A stretch of DNA of 64,000 bases from Xenoacremonium recifei (GCA_012184525.1 WOFQ01000039.1:124001-188000); one strand, 5' to 3'. Shown: positions 33,413-45,702, numbered from the stretch's first letter. Made by a program: numbers and translations. Notes: a model not told the origin generated them from the letters alone.

Positions 33413-34734
33413 GAAGAGACATGATATGATACTGTCTGATGCCTGCTTTTTACGATTTTGATTTTGGCTTACGGAACATGTTTTACGTGGCACGTGGTAA
33501 TGTCTGATTAGATGTGACGGACGAACGCTTTATGGATCATCACACGGGAAATGTAATCTGGCGTTTGGGTTGATTTTTCTTTTCCTTTTCACACCATCCA
33601 CCCCCTCACACTCGGCCGGGGTGGCAAACGCATTGTTTTGGCGTTCAGGATGTCAATTTTCGCTCCCGGAGTTCTGCTTTTTTGTTTTAGCGCTGGCGAC
33701 GACCCGAGAGGGGAACCTTTTTTAGGCCGGACACGAAGGGATGATGCATGTTTCTTGTACCTGATCTGATGATGGTTGGAATGGACGCTGCGCAGGAATG
33801 CTTCATTGTTGAGAAGAATGGAGGAGGTTTTTCGTTGGACACGCCCCCTCCAACAGAAGAAGCTGAATTTGACGTACTGGTTCGTGGGAAGACTACTGGC
33901 AATGTAATTGTTTAGAGCGATCATGTGGATGAATACAAGACGGATAGCGTGGTTAGGAGGGTTTGTTTACTCAAACACCCAACCCTACTTGCTTTTGCAT
34001 ACCTGACACTCCGCCCCATCTGGTTCCCGCTGTGTTGTTTTTGTTTCTCCCAGTCATCGGCCCGTGATTACGATCAAAACACACTCAACCAGATGAGACG
34101 AGACCAGTTCATGAGAATCAGAATAGTGAGATTGTAGAAAAAATAAGAGACGTCATCGTTGACCTAGTAAGTAACTAAAAAGTTGTGTGTGTATCCGCGT
34201 TGGATTGTCGTAAGTAGTTGGCATGGTATCCTCCCATCATAAGTCATGTTAACCAAAACAAACCCCCGTAAACCCCATAGAGTAAAGAAAAAAGGGAAAA
34301 AGTAATCCCATCCTGTTGGCATCCCTGCGCCCAGCCTTCCCAGCCAGAGACATAAACAACGTGGGCGGAGGAATGCATCTCGTAGCTGCGTATCCACCCA
34401 TTCATCGTCCATACATCGTGGCCACCATTTTGAGTCGTAAACAAACCAAAACAAATAGGAAAAAGTGTAATTGAAAATCCGTGAGAGGTGTGAGAAGCAT
34501 GAGAAATCCGAAATCCCATCATGTCCTCGTTGAATCCGCTGTCCGTAACTCCATCCGTGAGCCGTCAAAGCCGCTGATTTGGTCCATTTCCAGTCGCAGT
34601 CGTTATATGCCTTAGCCCATTCGCCAGAAAATAGAGGAAACGCCCATCCGTCCTGTGGTTCCGTCATGTCGTAAGCCCGTGAGGTGCAATTTTTCCTTTA
34701 TGCCAATCTTGTTGCCAGTGATGTTTTGTTATTT
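33413..34734. other. Convergent intergenic region, 1.3 kb
   Basis: This holds the 3' flanks of the DUF3433-type gene and of the disordered protein at 34735. No gene recognised; open frames here are Trp- or Cys-rich and do not look coding. Confidence 0.5.
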
Positions 34735-35946
34735 TCAAGATTGTCGGTTGCGCAGGCCAAACATGCGGCCAATAACACCCATCTCCTTGGAGCCTCGCTC
34801 GGGATGCTCACGAATAGGAGACGACGGAGCTGTGCTCGCACGTCCACGCTTCTTGGCCTTGGCAGACTCGGAGCTCTTGGACGAGCGTCGCGTGTCGCTG
34901 CTGCCAATACGCTTGTGGAAGCGGAAGAAGGACAATCCGTGCGACTCCTCCTCATCGTCCGAGTCATACTCAAAAACAGACTGAGGCTCGGGCATGGGGA
35001 TGAAGGTTGGTTGGACAGGCTTGAGACAGGGCATAGACTTCTTGGGCATTAGGGCAGGGGCAACAGGTTGGTTCGGGGCATCCGGGACGGGGAGGTGGAT
35101 GACAGAGCGGCATGCAATGGTCGACATGGAGCTCCTGTTGTCCGCCGACGTCGCCGGGCGCACCTCCAGCGTGGTGGACATGGAAGTGGTAGGACGGTGT
35201 TCCGTAGGGCGATGTTCCTTCGGTGTGACTGGGCGACAGAATTCGGTGCAATGGGCTTCAGGAGAGGTTGCAAAGTGAGCCGTGAGAGGTGAGATAGGTG
35301 GTACACAGGGGATGAGAAGGTCATCTGGCCGAGGTGGTCGGTTGGGCTTGCCCATGGGCCGTGAGCTCTGCCACGAGGGCGTAACCAGGGATGTCGTCCG
35401 AGGAGGCAGTGCAATCGGCTTCGGGAAAGGGGAGTAAGTGGCCGCGGGCTTGCGGTTGCGCGCTGACGAGTTCTCCTGCAGCGGCCAGGCGGCACCAGGT
35501 CGACGATGCTCCTCAGGGACGGGCTTCACGCGCTGCTGAACCGTTGTGGGCGCGGGCGATGGGATGAGAGCAGGATACTGCTTGCGAGGGTGCGGCAGCT
35601 CCACGATCTCCTTTGGGTCGTCGTTCTCATCCGAGTCCGGGCCCCAGAAGGTATCCCAGAGCTCGGCAGCGTCGTTGTGATACTGATAGTCATCGTCCAA
35701 GGACACCTCCGAGTCGGTACGGTCATCAATCAGTCCTGGGGCAGATCCCTCAGAGCCCAGGGAAGACCTTTCCTCAGAGAAGCGACCCCGTCGACGGCCA
35801 TACTGCGACTGGCGCTCCGACTGCTGAGGAGGTTGGGCATACTGGTTATGCGGCGGGTATGATGGGGTTTGAGGATATGAGTAGTTGGTGACAGGATAGT
35901 ACTTTGAAACGAGCTTCAAGTCAGCCAGCTTGCTGGTTCGCTCCAT
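34735..35946 (-). CDS. Disordered protein, function unknown (403 aa)
   Basis: Single-exon frame from an ATG at 35946. The sequence is dominated by P, S, R, Q, T and D and looks intrinsically disordered. More ordered patches are the N-terminus (MERTSKLADLKLVSKYYPV), an acidic motif with aromatic residues in the middle (AELWDTFWGPDSDENDD) and the C-terminal block FEYDSDDEEESHGLSFFRFHKR, then a basic Ser-rich tail ending MGVIGRMFGLRNRQS. The spaced aromatic/acidic and basic blocks suggest short linear binding motifs, possibly for a scaffold or regulatory protein. No catalytic domain, signal peptide or membrane segment is seen. The long promoter side toward 43 kb may point to complex regulation. 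Confidence 0.7.
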   Translation of the reverse strand: MERTSKLADLKLVSKYYPVTNYSYPQTPSYPPHNQYAQPPQQSERQSQYGRRRGRFSEERSSLGSEGSAPGLIDDRTDSEVSLDDDYQYHNDAAELWDTFWGPDSDENDDPKEIVELPHPRKQYPALIPSPAPTTVQQRVKPVPEEHRRPGAAWPLQENSSARNRKPAATYSPFPKPIALPPRTTSLVTPSWQSSRPMGKPNRPPRPDDLLIPCVPPISPLTAHFATSPEAHCTEFCRPVTPKEHRPTEHRPTTSMSTTLEVRPATSADNRSSMSTIACRSVIHLPVPDAPNQPVAPALMPKKSMPCLKPVQPTFIPMPEPQSVFEYDSDDEEESHGLSFFRFHKRIGSSDTRRSSKSSESAKAKKRGRASTAPSSPIREHPERGSKEMGVIGRMFGLRNRQS

Positions 35947-38900
35947 GGTGGGCCGTCGTTGAGTCTGTTCGCATCAGAGTAAGATTGCAAGGTGAGGTGA
36001 AGTGGAAGGGATCGGGCTAGGGATGGAGGGACGGTATTTCATATAACATATATTGGGCGGACAGAAATGTCAACCGGCCGCTGAGACAGCGACGTGGGGC
36101 AGACACCAGCGTCGGTGGCGTTGCTCAAGTCTCTCGGGATGTGATGCTTGCTGATCGAGTTGCAGACTAAGGTAGGCTTGTTGCTTCTCCCCTGACCTCA
36201 CACCCCCCCTTGAGCTGGAGGGGCATTCCATCCTGCATCGAGAGGGGGGCAAGCTACTCGACACTAGTGCCGGCCATCCCTCCCGTCAGACCTGCAGGTA
36301 TGTTGGTGCTCTCTCTCCAGAGGATCGGGTCTGGAAGCTTGGTATGCAAACGCGACTCGTCCCTTGCGTCGCTGTGCTCTGGTTGCTTATGCTTCTCGAG
36401 CTTCGCAGCGCTGGGTCGCACTGGTTGGTCGGTTGGTGAGCTGGTTGGTTGGGTGCCCAGAGAGGGACGTGTTTGCCCGCGAACAAGGAGACGGCGAGAG
36501 CGTGTGTAGCGCGCATGCAGTAACACACCAATCGCAGACGTGAGATTGGTCAACTCGCCCTATCCAATGTCATGGTGCATGGCCCATGCAGCAGAAGAAG
36601 CAATGTGCTGAGAGGCGTTCTTGGGCCGTGTCACTTGAGCACGGCACAGCGAGACGAAAAAGCAAAAAGGGGCGGCGCAGGCGACAAGCGAGCCAGCATC
36701 CCATGGGGAGGGAACAATAGCTGTGGCGCACGGCACATCGGGCTTACTTGATAGACACGCAGGAGAGCTGTAGCCAGTCGTCTGTCGCCCCGGCCTTCTC
36801 TCTCTTCTCATCAGAAGCACGCTCGGCTCCGGACCAACAAGGAGGGCGCCGGTCGACGAGCAAGCCGCAGCAGGCATGGATCCATGCGATCTCCAAAGAG
36901 CCCAGCTGGCCATGGCATCGCCGGCTCGTATGCAGAGGGGACGGGATTCCATCAACGCAAGCTCAGCTGCCAAAGCTCGCTTCTGTCACGGCCATATTCT
37001 CCTTAGCGTCTCCAGTGAGTTGACATCCGTTGCATCTCTCCAGGCTAGATCAACAGATATCCCAACCGATCGGGACCACCACTGGCCCATAGTCCTCAGT
37101 CGAGACACAGGTTGACACACAACTGACAAGACAAGCGATGGGGGAGGGGGGACGCACAGGCCTACCGGGAATGACGCCGACGGTGTCCAGGGATCGGCGA
37201 ACGAGGCTGGACTGGACACACACGGGTCCTCCGATCAGTGACAGGTCGAGTCTCGCTGGGCAGCACCTGTGTCTCTCCTCGTCCAGCGTTCTCTCTTTGA
37301 GAGACTGCCGTGGTGTCACCGAGACCGTTTGCCTGGGCGGGGCTGGAGTCCTCACAGTTGGAGCCCGCAGCCGTCATATCACATCATCTGCCATCCACTG
37401 GATTACTGATGATGGTTGACGGCAGCAATGTGCTGGGCGCTGCTGAGCACTGCCGAGGCCAGCTCTGTCATGCCCGCCTTCTCTTGTCCTGATGCCCCCG
37501 TCAGGACACTATCCAGACGGGAGATGCTCGCAGGGGGGGCAGTCCTGCCGGCGCGCCGCTGGGTGGGCTCGACCGCCCTCCGGCTCGAGTCAACTCAACC
37601 ACCGCGCCGGAGGGTCTGACAGGACGGCACGCCTCTTTGGCCTCCCTGCGTACAGCGTTGCTGCATCTTGGTCATTGGCAGCGTGCTCTAGGCTCTGGGC
37701 TAGAGGGGATGCTAGGGTCCAGGAGAGGGTTCTGCGTGGCCACCGAGCGGAGAGGTGAGACAATGTCTTCGATGGTCCAGAATAAACGCTGGTCGAGTGC
37801 GTGAGACGCCCCGGGTAAACAGCCTGGATGTCCCTGGCAACGGCGAGCATGCCTCTCTTCCTTGTTCGATCCGGGCCAGCAGGATGGAGGACGTCAGCAT
37901 CGCCACGGGGCCGAAGAGTCGAGGCCGTCAGCGCAGGTTCGAGAAGCCATCGTGGGAATGAAGATGGGATGATGGAGAGGAAGAGATTTTCTGGCCGTAC
38001 AGGTGCAACCAGACAGCAGGCTGTACCTGCCCTCCACTTCACAGATGGATATGCCCTGATGGGTCAGCAACCTAACTGCTAACAGTGGAGGCTCGATGAC
38101 CTTCCCAGAGCTCTGGCCACTCCTCCGCCGTCCGCCGTCCATCCACCATCCCTCCCTGAAATGCACTTTCTAGCACTGCTACAGCATCGTCCAGCGCCAC
38201 CAACGGCCTAGTCCCTGGACAGCCAAGAGCCTCTGCTGGCCTCCTTGCATCGTCGCTTTTTCTTTTTCTGACAGCTGAGCCGTCTCTTCTCGAAATCGCC
38301 GATCCATCGCGTCTCAGCGCGCACATGGCAGGCCCCAAACCGCCAACCTGACGCGAAAGGGTCCCCTCCCACAGGCGTCCTTCCCCGCAAAGCCTCCCTC
38401 TGGCAGTGGCCGCGGATCACTGATGGCTTCACCAGGGGCTGGTAGGCCTGGCCTGGCCTCTCCCATGTGAAGGAGCCCACGAAAGCATCGGTGCTTCAGC
38501 CTTAGCGGCCGTACCACAGTCTCGGGGCGGAGGGCGATCACGAAATGGCGCTTCAGACCAGCTCCCGCAAGGGGATCATCACCAGTGTTAGAGATGTAAG
38601 GCTGTGCTACCCCTCACCTCTTGCCCTGAATTGGGATCCCCGTTGAACCCCTTGATGGACCCTGAGTGTATGCAGGAGGATGCGAATAGAGCCATGATCC
38701 GTGTCTGGCAGTTGTTGAGGCGGGCGTCCACTTGCTGTGTGTCTCTTCTTGAAGCCCCCTCTACGTTTGACCTCATGCAGGCCGGTGGAATACGGCTGTT
38801 ATACCTTCGTATTTGTCGACTCCGTATGCAGGACCAGCTGCACCATGCTGTCTCTCGATGGAGGATGCACTTACAGGCCAACAATGGGGTGTCTCCCCAG

Positions 38901-41900
38901 CTGCGGGCTCTCTTCCGACTAAAACGCTGAGAAAAAAGAAAGCAACACGGCAAGGTGCCTCATCCGACGCTAATCGTCAATCGACGAGGGGTCCCGACGA
39001 GATCTCATCCCCTACTAGCTCGCCCTCGTGAGTTCTGTAAGGGCTTGGTGGGTTCTTCCTCCTTGGGCGAGCTCTCCATACTGGACTATCGAGATCGGTA
39101 CCAAAGGGAGAGGTGGTGACAATAGCCTTGCAGATTTTCTCGAACAACTCACGACTATCAGGCCAGTAGTCTGGGCTTTGTTCTTTATCAGCGGGAACCA
39201 TTGATAAAGGGTCCCCCCCTTCCATCGAAGCCGCGCGGAGATCAGATCCAGACGCTCATAGGCCCTAAGGGAGGTCTTCAGGATCCTGCTTCGGTTGTTT
39301 CCGAATGTCCCCCTCACGGCGACTGTTCGTTAGTGTGTCCCTCGATGGGGACGTAGTGCAGGTCGGCACTTCTCATTGCCCCTTGGGAACACCTTCGGAT
39401 GATGCCCTTGTGGATGGAGGGGATTTCAGCCCGTCGGATGAAGTACAGCAACTTTCGCAGTGCTAACCGAGATAGATGGGCCAAGGACGCCACCCATGTA
39501 ATCGATGCATCACACAACTACGAATTGATCATCAGGGACCGTGTCTCCCGCTGAACAAAAGCAAAATGTGACGAGGTAAAAAAAGGTTGAGTCAAACACG
39601 GCTTTCCAAGTGTCTCCATCCGGGGGTCCTCCCGACCCGCGTTGGCCTACCCTGCACTAAACACAATTCGACGATATCCTTGCAAACTCTTCAGCCACAG
39701 CGCTCAACGGCATGAAATTAGGGTCCGATCATCGTGTCTCTTTACTGAAGATGGCTGTCTTGTTTCCCACCCGCATGAGGCGTACGGTGAGTTAGGCCTG
39801 TGGCGGTGGTCAGTTCGTAGGTGTTCCACACAAACCATCACATCTCACCCCGAGAGAGGGTCAAACATAGTGTCTCCTGCCGGACAAACGCTCCTCGAGG
39901 AAAGCATTGGCTCTTTGTTGGCAACAGGCGCCGCGAGACAAGAAAATGTAATTACCCCGTATGTGTGCCGACACCAGACATGCATTTCAGCACATGCACG
40001 TTGTGTTTCGAACTTGTCAATCGGGGGCAAGACCCTCTTCCGATGCACTCCCTACTCGTGCAGGTTGGATAAGTGAGGATACGGAGTCTCAGTAATTTCA
40101 CTAGGATCTGCTGTCCTTCGGAGGCTCATGCACGCGAGATACGACACATCGTGGGCAGGCAATGCCTCGAGTTCTGACATCCGAGATTGAGCTTCGGATC
40201 TTGAAACGAATGCTGGAAACACAGCGAGATCACTCCATGCCGTCAAAGACTACTTTTCTGATTTCTCCTCGCTTCACGCTTTCCGGGGTCCCTGGCGTTG
40301 GGAGCCGAACCGCGGCGGGGAGGTCCAGGAGCTGATTGGCGGATAGCCACGCCGGAGCTTCTCGCCGTCCCCACTCCCCGGGGCCGAGCCGTGGCTCCCG
40401 TCCCTCCAGCCGGCGTCGCGACGGACCAGCGTCCTTTGACCGCATTGCTTTTGGTTTGGTGCGGCTTGTGGCAGAGATGTGGCTGGCTGGACGCGCTGCA
40501 AACCTACAGGGGCCCGTCCGAGCGCTTCTTGTCTCTCTCCCCTTCTCCGCTGTTCTTTGCAGCACTGGTTGGACTTCACGCCCCGAGTCCGAGTACTGAC
40601 ACGACCAGACGCTGTTGAGGTCTTCCGTGTGGGGTGATGTCACCGCTGGTAATCTGAAAAGTGATCTGAGAATGGGATGGTGGTGTCTCTGGCTGAGGTG
40701 CGGCTCCAGGAATTAGCCTCCAAAGCAAGTGTTCGACTAATCACTTTTGCCGGGGGCGATGCGTTGTCAATGGAAAAAGAAAGAGGAGCACGAAACGACA
40801 GTTGAGAGAGTCGCAGCAAGGAGACGAAACGACCGGGGGCTGCGTCATGGTCCATCCCGGTCGCCCCAAATTTGCTCATCTCGACCAGCCGCTCGGTGCG
40901 GTGGAGCGCTCACCAGAAGCGTGTGATGACTGACGAGGGGCTGGGAGAGAGAAACGATGGTGATGAGGGTTGAGACGGTATTGGTGATGGCATCTCGTGT
41001 AGCTTGAAGTTGCATGAGCTTTACTTTCGTTTGGGAAGCACGACTGCTTACTCCAGAGCTTGAATTCTGGCCTTGTTGCGGAGTCCGGAGTAATTGGGAG
41101 ATGGTGCTTCGTCCGCCTCATCTTTCGTTCGCCCTCAATAGAGCCAGTTGGTCGAGCGTCGTACCACGCGTCTCGTCTACAAGCAGCCCTGTCAAACCAG
41201 GGGACGAGAGATGAAGATCTAGAAACATCCATCGACAGATAAGTCGACAGGAAAACTCTTCCATCATGAATATACTATTAGCACGACTCAGGCAAAGGAA
41301 TCGAGTATGATATGGACTTCGGATTAAGAGGCCACTTCAGTATTAGCGAGGTTGGTGTCCTGTCCTCGAGGCGAGTGCTAATGACCAGCTGCATGGATTA
41401 GTCGGCACGTACTTGCGAGTACGAGATGTCCAAAGGTTGGCTGACGATATAGACCCCTTTCACTTACTGCTATTAAGTTCACTTTCTTTGACCAGGAATT
41501 CCCCTACTCGATCGTATCGTCTCGATCGATTCCCACAGACCGAACGACCACAATGAGATGGTTTAGCGAAGAGAAATTCGAGGGAGAACGGGGCGGAGAA
41601 TCAGACTTGAGCCAAGGAGGGCAAAGACCCAAGGTCGAACCCTGGCCCCTGCAGATCATCCAGAGCCCAAAGAGGGAAGAGCACGATGAAGTGTCAATTT
41701 AGTGTCGCGGGATTCTGGGTCTGCCCAGGTCTGGAGGAGTCGGGCCTGGCTGCGTGCTTGCTTGCGCAGCTGGAGTCGGACTGCGTCAGACCTTTTTCGA
41801 GGCAGATCGAATTAAGTCATCGGGAGTAGTCTGGTCTGGTCTGGTCTGCCAGTGAGTCTGGTGAGCGCGTTAATCGCAGACAGAGTGAGGAATGATGCTG

Positions 41901-43167
41901 TGCGTTGGCAATCTCCTCCTTCGGTCCCATCTTCTGCACCTCTCCCCCCTCTCCCTCTCCCACACATCCGCACACACACCGCTATCGTGCGGTCGAAAAC
42001 TGGTGATGCCCTCCTCGCGACAACCGCAATTCTAGAGTGTTCGCAGCGCCATTGGCCTGCGAACATGGTCGCCCTCGAGTCGCCTTAGTCCCGCCCGTCC
42101 GATTCTGCGCCTGCAAGCCGCGACGACTGCGCGCGCTGCCGATTTGCGCCATCGATTCCGCTGGGGTCTTCCGCTTTCCTTCCTTCGCAGGGTCGCAATC
42201 AGGACGAGAGTTGGGCAGCAGTAGTTGGTCCTTCACCGAGGGCGAGCCTGGAGGGAGCCAGTGTGGTCGTCGTGTTGGCGCGCTCGCTTGTGGTCAACCG
42301 CTGCCCGAACTTCGCACCAGATGACACTCGTGCGCATCTCGAGCAATCTCACGCCGAATTGCAGCGCTCGTCACATCACATCGACAACCCCGTCGGGTTC
42401 GAGACTCGTCGGCGATTCTGACTCTGGCTGGCTGACAGTGTTGGACCTTGACGAGGTTCAGGAAGCTGGGCCGGCCAAGGCAGCCGCTGTGGTTGGGCAG
42501 CTTTCAGCGGGCTCCAGCGGGCTCCAGCAGCGCTCGAGGAAGGCACCCCCGAGAGCGCCTGCCACTGGAACCAGCCCCCCATTTTCCAGCTTTTTGGCCC
42601 TGTCGGCCAGAGCGCCAGCCGAAACTTGGGCCAGTCCCCTGCCACCACAATTTTGACATCACCAGGGATCGACCTCTGGCTCGGGTCCGGTTCCTGTCAG
42701 ACACTTGATCTCCATCTCTTCCTCTTTCCTGTCTAGCAGTAGCAGAGACAGACTGAGAGGGCTCGCGACGAAACCACTCAATTCCCTCGACGCCCGGTGC
42801 CGGAGGTCTCGCCCTGTCTGTGTCTCCTTGTTGCGCGGCCACCTACCTTCACCAGCTTTCATCCTCTCAGCAACCTCTCAGCTCAGCGCCTTCATCCTAT
42901 CCTGTTTGACCAGCGACTGCGAACTATCGAGACTTGGGCGGCATCGGCGGGCTCCAACTCGCTGAAGCTGTTCCGGGAGAATCGATCGAGCAAGCAACCA
43001 ATCCCCCACACACACACTTCCTCCAGTCCACCACACCCTCTCGCCTTTAAAGCCGCTGCCGCTCTACCGCCACTACGAAATCGGCTCATTGTTCGCGGGC
43101 CCTGACGGGATCCAGCAGATCCAGCAGCAGAAGCTCCCCCTCCTCCACCACCATCTCCAACCTCACC
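35947..43167. other. 7.2-kb region without recognisable genes
   Basis: This lies between the divergent genes at 34735-35946 and 43168-45702. No frame above about 150 codons exists and none shows a domain, repeats of a transposon protein, or fungal splice structure I could assemble. Composition is not strikingly AT-rich, so a heavily RIP-mutated transposon is unlikely. It includes a CTGGT tandem repeat near 41831-41847. The last 450 bases before 43168 are pyrimidine-rich leader-like sequence. It may hold long 5' leaders, distal regulatory sequence or non-coding RNA. Confidence 0.5.
41831..41847 (+). repeat. CTGGT tandem repeat
   Basis: Three full CTGGT units plus a partial unit lie in the gene-free region. 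A similar short run occurs at 55305-55322. Confidence 0.8.
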
Positions 43168-45702
43168 TTGCCAACGCACAGCTCCTCCTCCCCCGTGGCG
43201 CGACAACAGCGCGCTTCCCGAGCCGCAGAATTGTCCAACCCACGCCCTTCTCCCGCCTCTAACGACCGTCACGACCGTCACGAGCCTACGTCAACCACCT
43301 TTCAGCAGCGCCAGCAGCGGCGCCAGCAGCAACAGCAGCGACCTTCGTCTTCCGCGGGGCCTGATCCCAGACCGTCGCAACAGCAGCCTCTTCTCGGCCC
43401 AGATCCCACCCTTGAGCGCCTTTCGACGCCATCGCAAACCCGAAGCTTGCGCAGAACCCCCAAACTCCAGGCCACGCCGAGTCCGGAGCCAAGGATCCCT
43501 CCGCGAGCCTCCTCCTCGTCGCATTCTCGAGCACCGTCTCAGACTCAACCCCAAGCTTCAACCCAACCGCCCCGGGTTCACCTAGCTGCCGCCTCAGTAG
43601 GCTTCACTCCTCGGGCGACCGTTGCAGCCGTTGAGAACGTCCCCGAGACTCTTCCCGAGCACCACCCCACCATCTTGGGCCTTGCTCCGCTCCTCGCGGA
43701 AGAGCGCCAGCCACCACGTCGCCGGCGACGCCTCTCCCAGGATCTAACCGAAGACATTGACGAGGAGGCGTCCAACCGCCCGCAGTCTCCCTCGCTTGCG
43801 CGACCTTTAGAGCCCTCTCAAAGCCAACCGAAGGCTTCGAAACCTCAAGATCGCCCTGAGCCGCACCCTGCGCTTCGCATCTCCAAGCACACGCACAGCG
43901 CCATCCTCTTCACGCTCGAGGAAGCCCTGCGCAAGCCGTTTCCCTTCTCTCCAGACCTCGACGAGGAACTTGCCGACATGGCGGACATTCTGCCGTCCAG
44001 TGGCGCTCCGCCATCGAATGGCAAGCCCGCCCCTTTCCGTGGCACTGGCGCACCCAACCCGTCAGGGTCGCCCTCGGGGATTAGAGGCCCCAGGATGATC
44101 ATGCAGGAACGTGCCGCCCGAGAAGCCAGACAAAGAGCCGAGGCCGAGCAATTGGAGCGTCAGCGTGCCGAAGAAGCTCGTCTACAGGAAGCGCGCCAAC
44201 AAGAGGCACGGAATCAAGAACTACGGCAACAAGAGGCTCGCCAAGAGGAGGCCCGCCAACAACAAGCGCAATTAGAGGCGCGAGCACAAGAGGAAGCACG
44301 AAGACGAGATGCTGAACGCCGAGCTGCTGGCGTTGCTGCTGGACAGGAGCCCGCATCGGGCATCCAGTACGGCACTCCTCAAAGACAGGGGCCTGCGGTT
44401 TCTGAACCTCAGACTTCTCGCCAACGAGTACCAACTACCTCTCAACCTCCCCAGCAGCGCCCTTCACGTGCGACTGCTGTTCCAACTACCACACAATCAA
44501 TCCCTCCCCAAACCTCCACAGCCCCAGTCCCAGTGACTACTCAAGCGCCAGTCTCTGGAACCCAGGCTGGCGAGACCACTACTGCTCCAGCAACGGCAGG
44601 GACTTCCAAAGCAACACGAAATTCGTTCCCTCATGCCTTCGAGCGGTGGGAGACCCTTTCAGCGCATTGGGAGGGCCTCACCAGCTACTGGATTAGGAAA
44701 TTGGAGCAGAACAAGGACGAAATCAGCCGAGACCCCATCAACCAGCAGCTTACACGCCAAGTCACGGATCTCTCAGCCGCAGGCGCGAACCTCTTCCATG
44801 CCGTTGTCGAGCTGCAGCGGCTTCGAGCGAGCTCTGAGCGCAAGTTCCAGCGTTGGTTCTTTGAGACCCGAGCTGAGTTAGAACGCGCTCAGGAGGTCAA
44901 TGCTATGATGGAGGCTGCATTGGAACAGGAGCGGCAAGGCCGTTCAAACGCCATCCGCGAAGCAGTGGAAAATGAGCGGGACAACTCCAACGCCCAGAAG
45001 CAACTGACGCAGATGCGAAAGGAACTGTCCATCTCCAAGGAGGAAGCTCGACGAGCCTGGGAAGAACTCGGCCGCCGCGAGCAAGAGGAGAGAGACCGAA
45101 CGCTCTCGCTTCAGTCTGGCCAGCCTACCATCGTCGGCGGTGTCCAAGTCGTCCCTATGACACAAGGAGCTCCCAGTCGTCATGCTAGCCATCGCCAATA
45201 TCAACCAGTTGAGTATACTCACTACGCCGCCCCTGAGCCACCGGCATCTACCCAAACACAACCCCCAGCGGTACCCACTGTCAGCCATGACGCCTATCTT
45301 CAGCCTGGAACCAGCTCCTATGCTCCAGCTCGCTCATCGGGAGGTTATAGTGATGGCGAGTACATGATCGACGCTCATGGCAACTTTGTCCTGGACGATC
45401 AAGGCCGCAAGATCCCCTTCGCTGCGCCACCCTCAACCTACAGCGGATCTGATGTCGAGGGAGAGGACTACGACACTCCTGCAACCACAAACCCCCCTAG
45501 CGGTGGCAAGGAGCCTCCATCTTCTGGCGCCGGCGGCCAGTGGTCGGGCAACTATCCAGAGGCTCAGGACTATACTGGAGCAGGATATGGTGCTCCAGGC
45601 TGGGAGACAGTTCCCCGCCATCATCATCCTACAAGGCTCAGCGACGTGATTGAGGAAGAAGATGAGAGGAGCCGTACGAGCGCGAGTCATAGTCGGGTCT
45701 AG
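43168..45702 (+). CDS. Large disordered and coiled-coil protein (844 aa), function unknown
   Basis: Single exon. Residues 1-250 are low-complexity P/S/Q/R-rich sequence with polyglutamine. A conserved-looking patch, HSAILFTLEEALRKPFPFSPDLDEELADMADI, falls near 245-280. Residues 310-385 form a charged helix with irregular QQEAR/QEEAR repeats (about 340-380). A P/T-rich linker leads to an ordered region at about 487-640 that begins FPHAFERWETLSAHWEGLTSYW and continues as a predicted coiled coil (RASSERKFQRWFFETRAELERAQEVN). The C-terminus is again disordered and acidic, ending DVIEEEDERSRTSASHSRV. The W-rich start of the coiled coil suggests a specific assembly interface. No enzyme motif, membrane span or signal peptide is seen. 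It looks like a structural or scaffolding protein; I do not know a named homologue. Confidence 0.8.
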   Translation: MPTHSSSSPVARQQRASRAAELSNPRPSPASNDRHDRHEPTSTTFQQRQQRRQQQQQRPSSSAGPDPRPSQQQPLLGPDPTLERLSTPSQTRSLRRTPKLQATPSPEPRIPPRASSSSHSRAPSQTQPQASTQPPRVHLAAASVGFTPRATVAAVENVPETLPEHHPTILGLAPLLAEERQPPRRRRRLSQDLTEDIDEEASNRPQSPSLARPLEPSQSQPKASKPQDRPEPHPALRISKHTHSAILFTLEEALRKPFPFSPDLDEELADMADILPSSGAPPSNGKPAPFRGTGAPNPSGSPSGIRGPRMIMQERAAREARQRAEAEQLERQRAEEARLQEARQQEARNQELRQQEARQEEARQQQAQLEARAQEEARRRDAERRAAGVAAGQEPASGIQYGTPQRQGPAVSEPQTSRQRVPTTSQPPQQRPSRATAVPTTTQSIPPQTSTAPVPVTTQAPVSGTQAGETTTAPATAGTSKATRNSFPHAFERWETLSAHWEGLTSYWIRKLEQNKDEISRDPINQQLTRQVTDLSAAGANLFHAVVELQRLRASSERKFQRWFFETRAELERAQEVNAMMEAALEQERQGRSNAIREAVENERDNSNAQKQLTQMRKELSISKEEARRAWEELGRREQEERDRTLSLQSGQPTIVGGVQVVPMTQGAPSRHASHRQYQPVEYTHYAAPEPPASTQTQPPAVPTVSHDAYLQPGTSSYAPARSSGGYSDGEYMIDAHGNFVLDDQGRKIPFAAPPSTYSGSDVEGEDYDTPATTNPPSGGKEPPSSGAGGQWSGNYPEAQDYTGAGYGAPGWETVPRHHHPTRLSDVIEEEDERSRTSASHSRV
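44185..44308 (+). repeat. QEAR-type helical repeats within the coiled-coil gene
   Basis: Degenerate direct repeats encode QEARQ, QQEAR and QEEAR units over about 40 residues (340-380). The DNA copies have diverged at third codon positions, so this is an old protein repeat rather than a fresh microsatellite. Confidence 0.75.

Noticed and set aside
38719..38922. Cysteine-rich open frame (eight cysteines in about 60 residues) resembling a small effector
   Set aside because: There is no ATG at its start, no signal peptide and no convincing splice structure; cysteine density alone is not enough.
41626..41660. tRNA-like T-arm sequence (GGTTCGACC on the minus strand)
   Set aside because: The flanking bases do not form a five-pair T stem, and no acceptor or D arm is found at the right distance.
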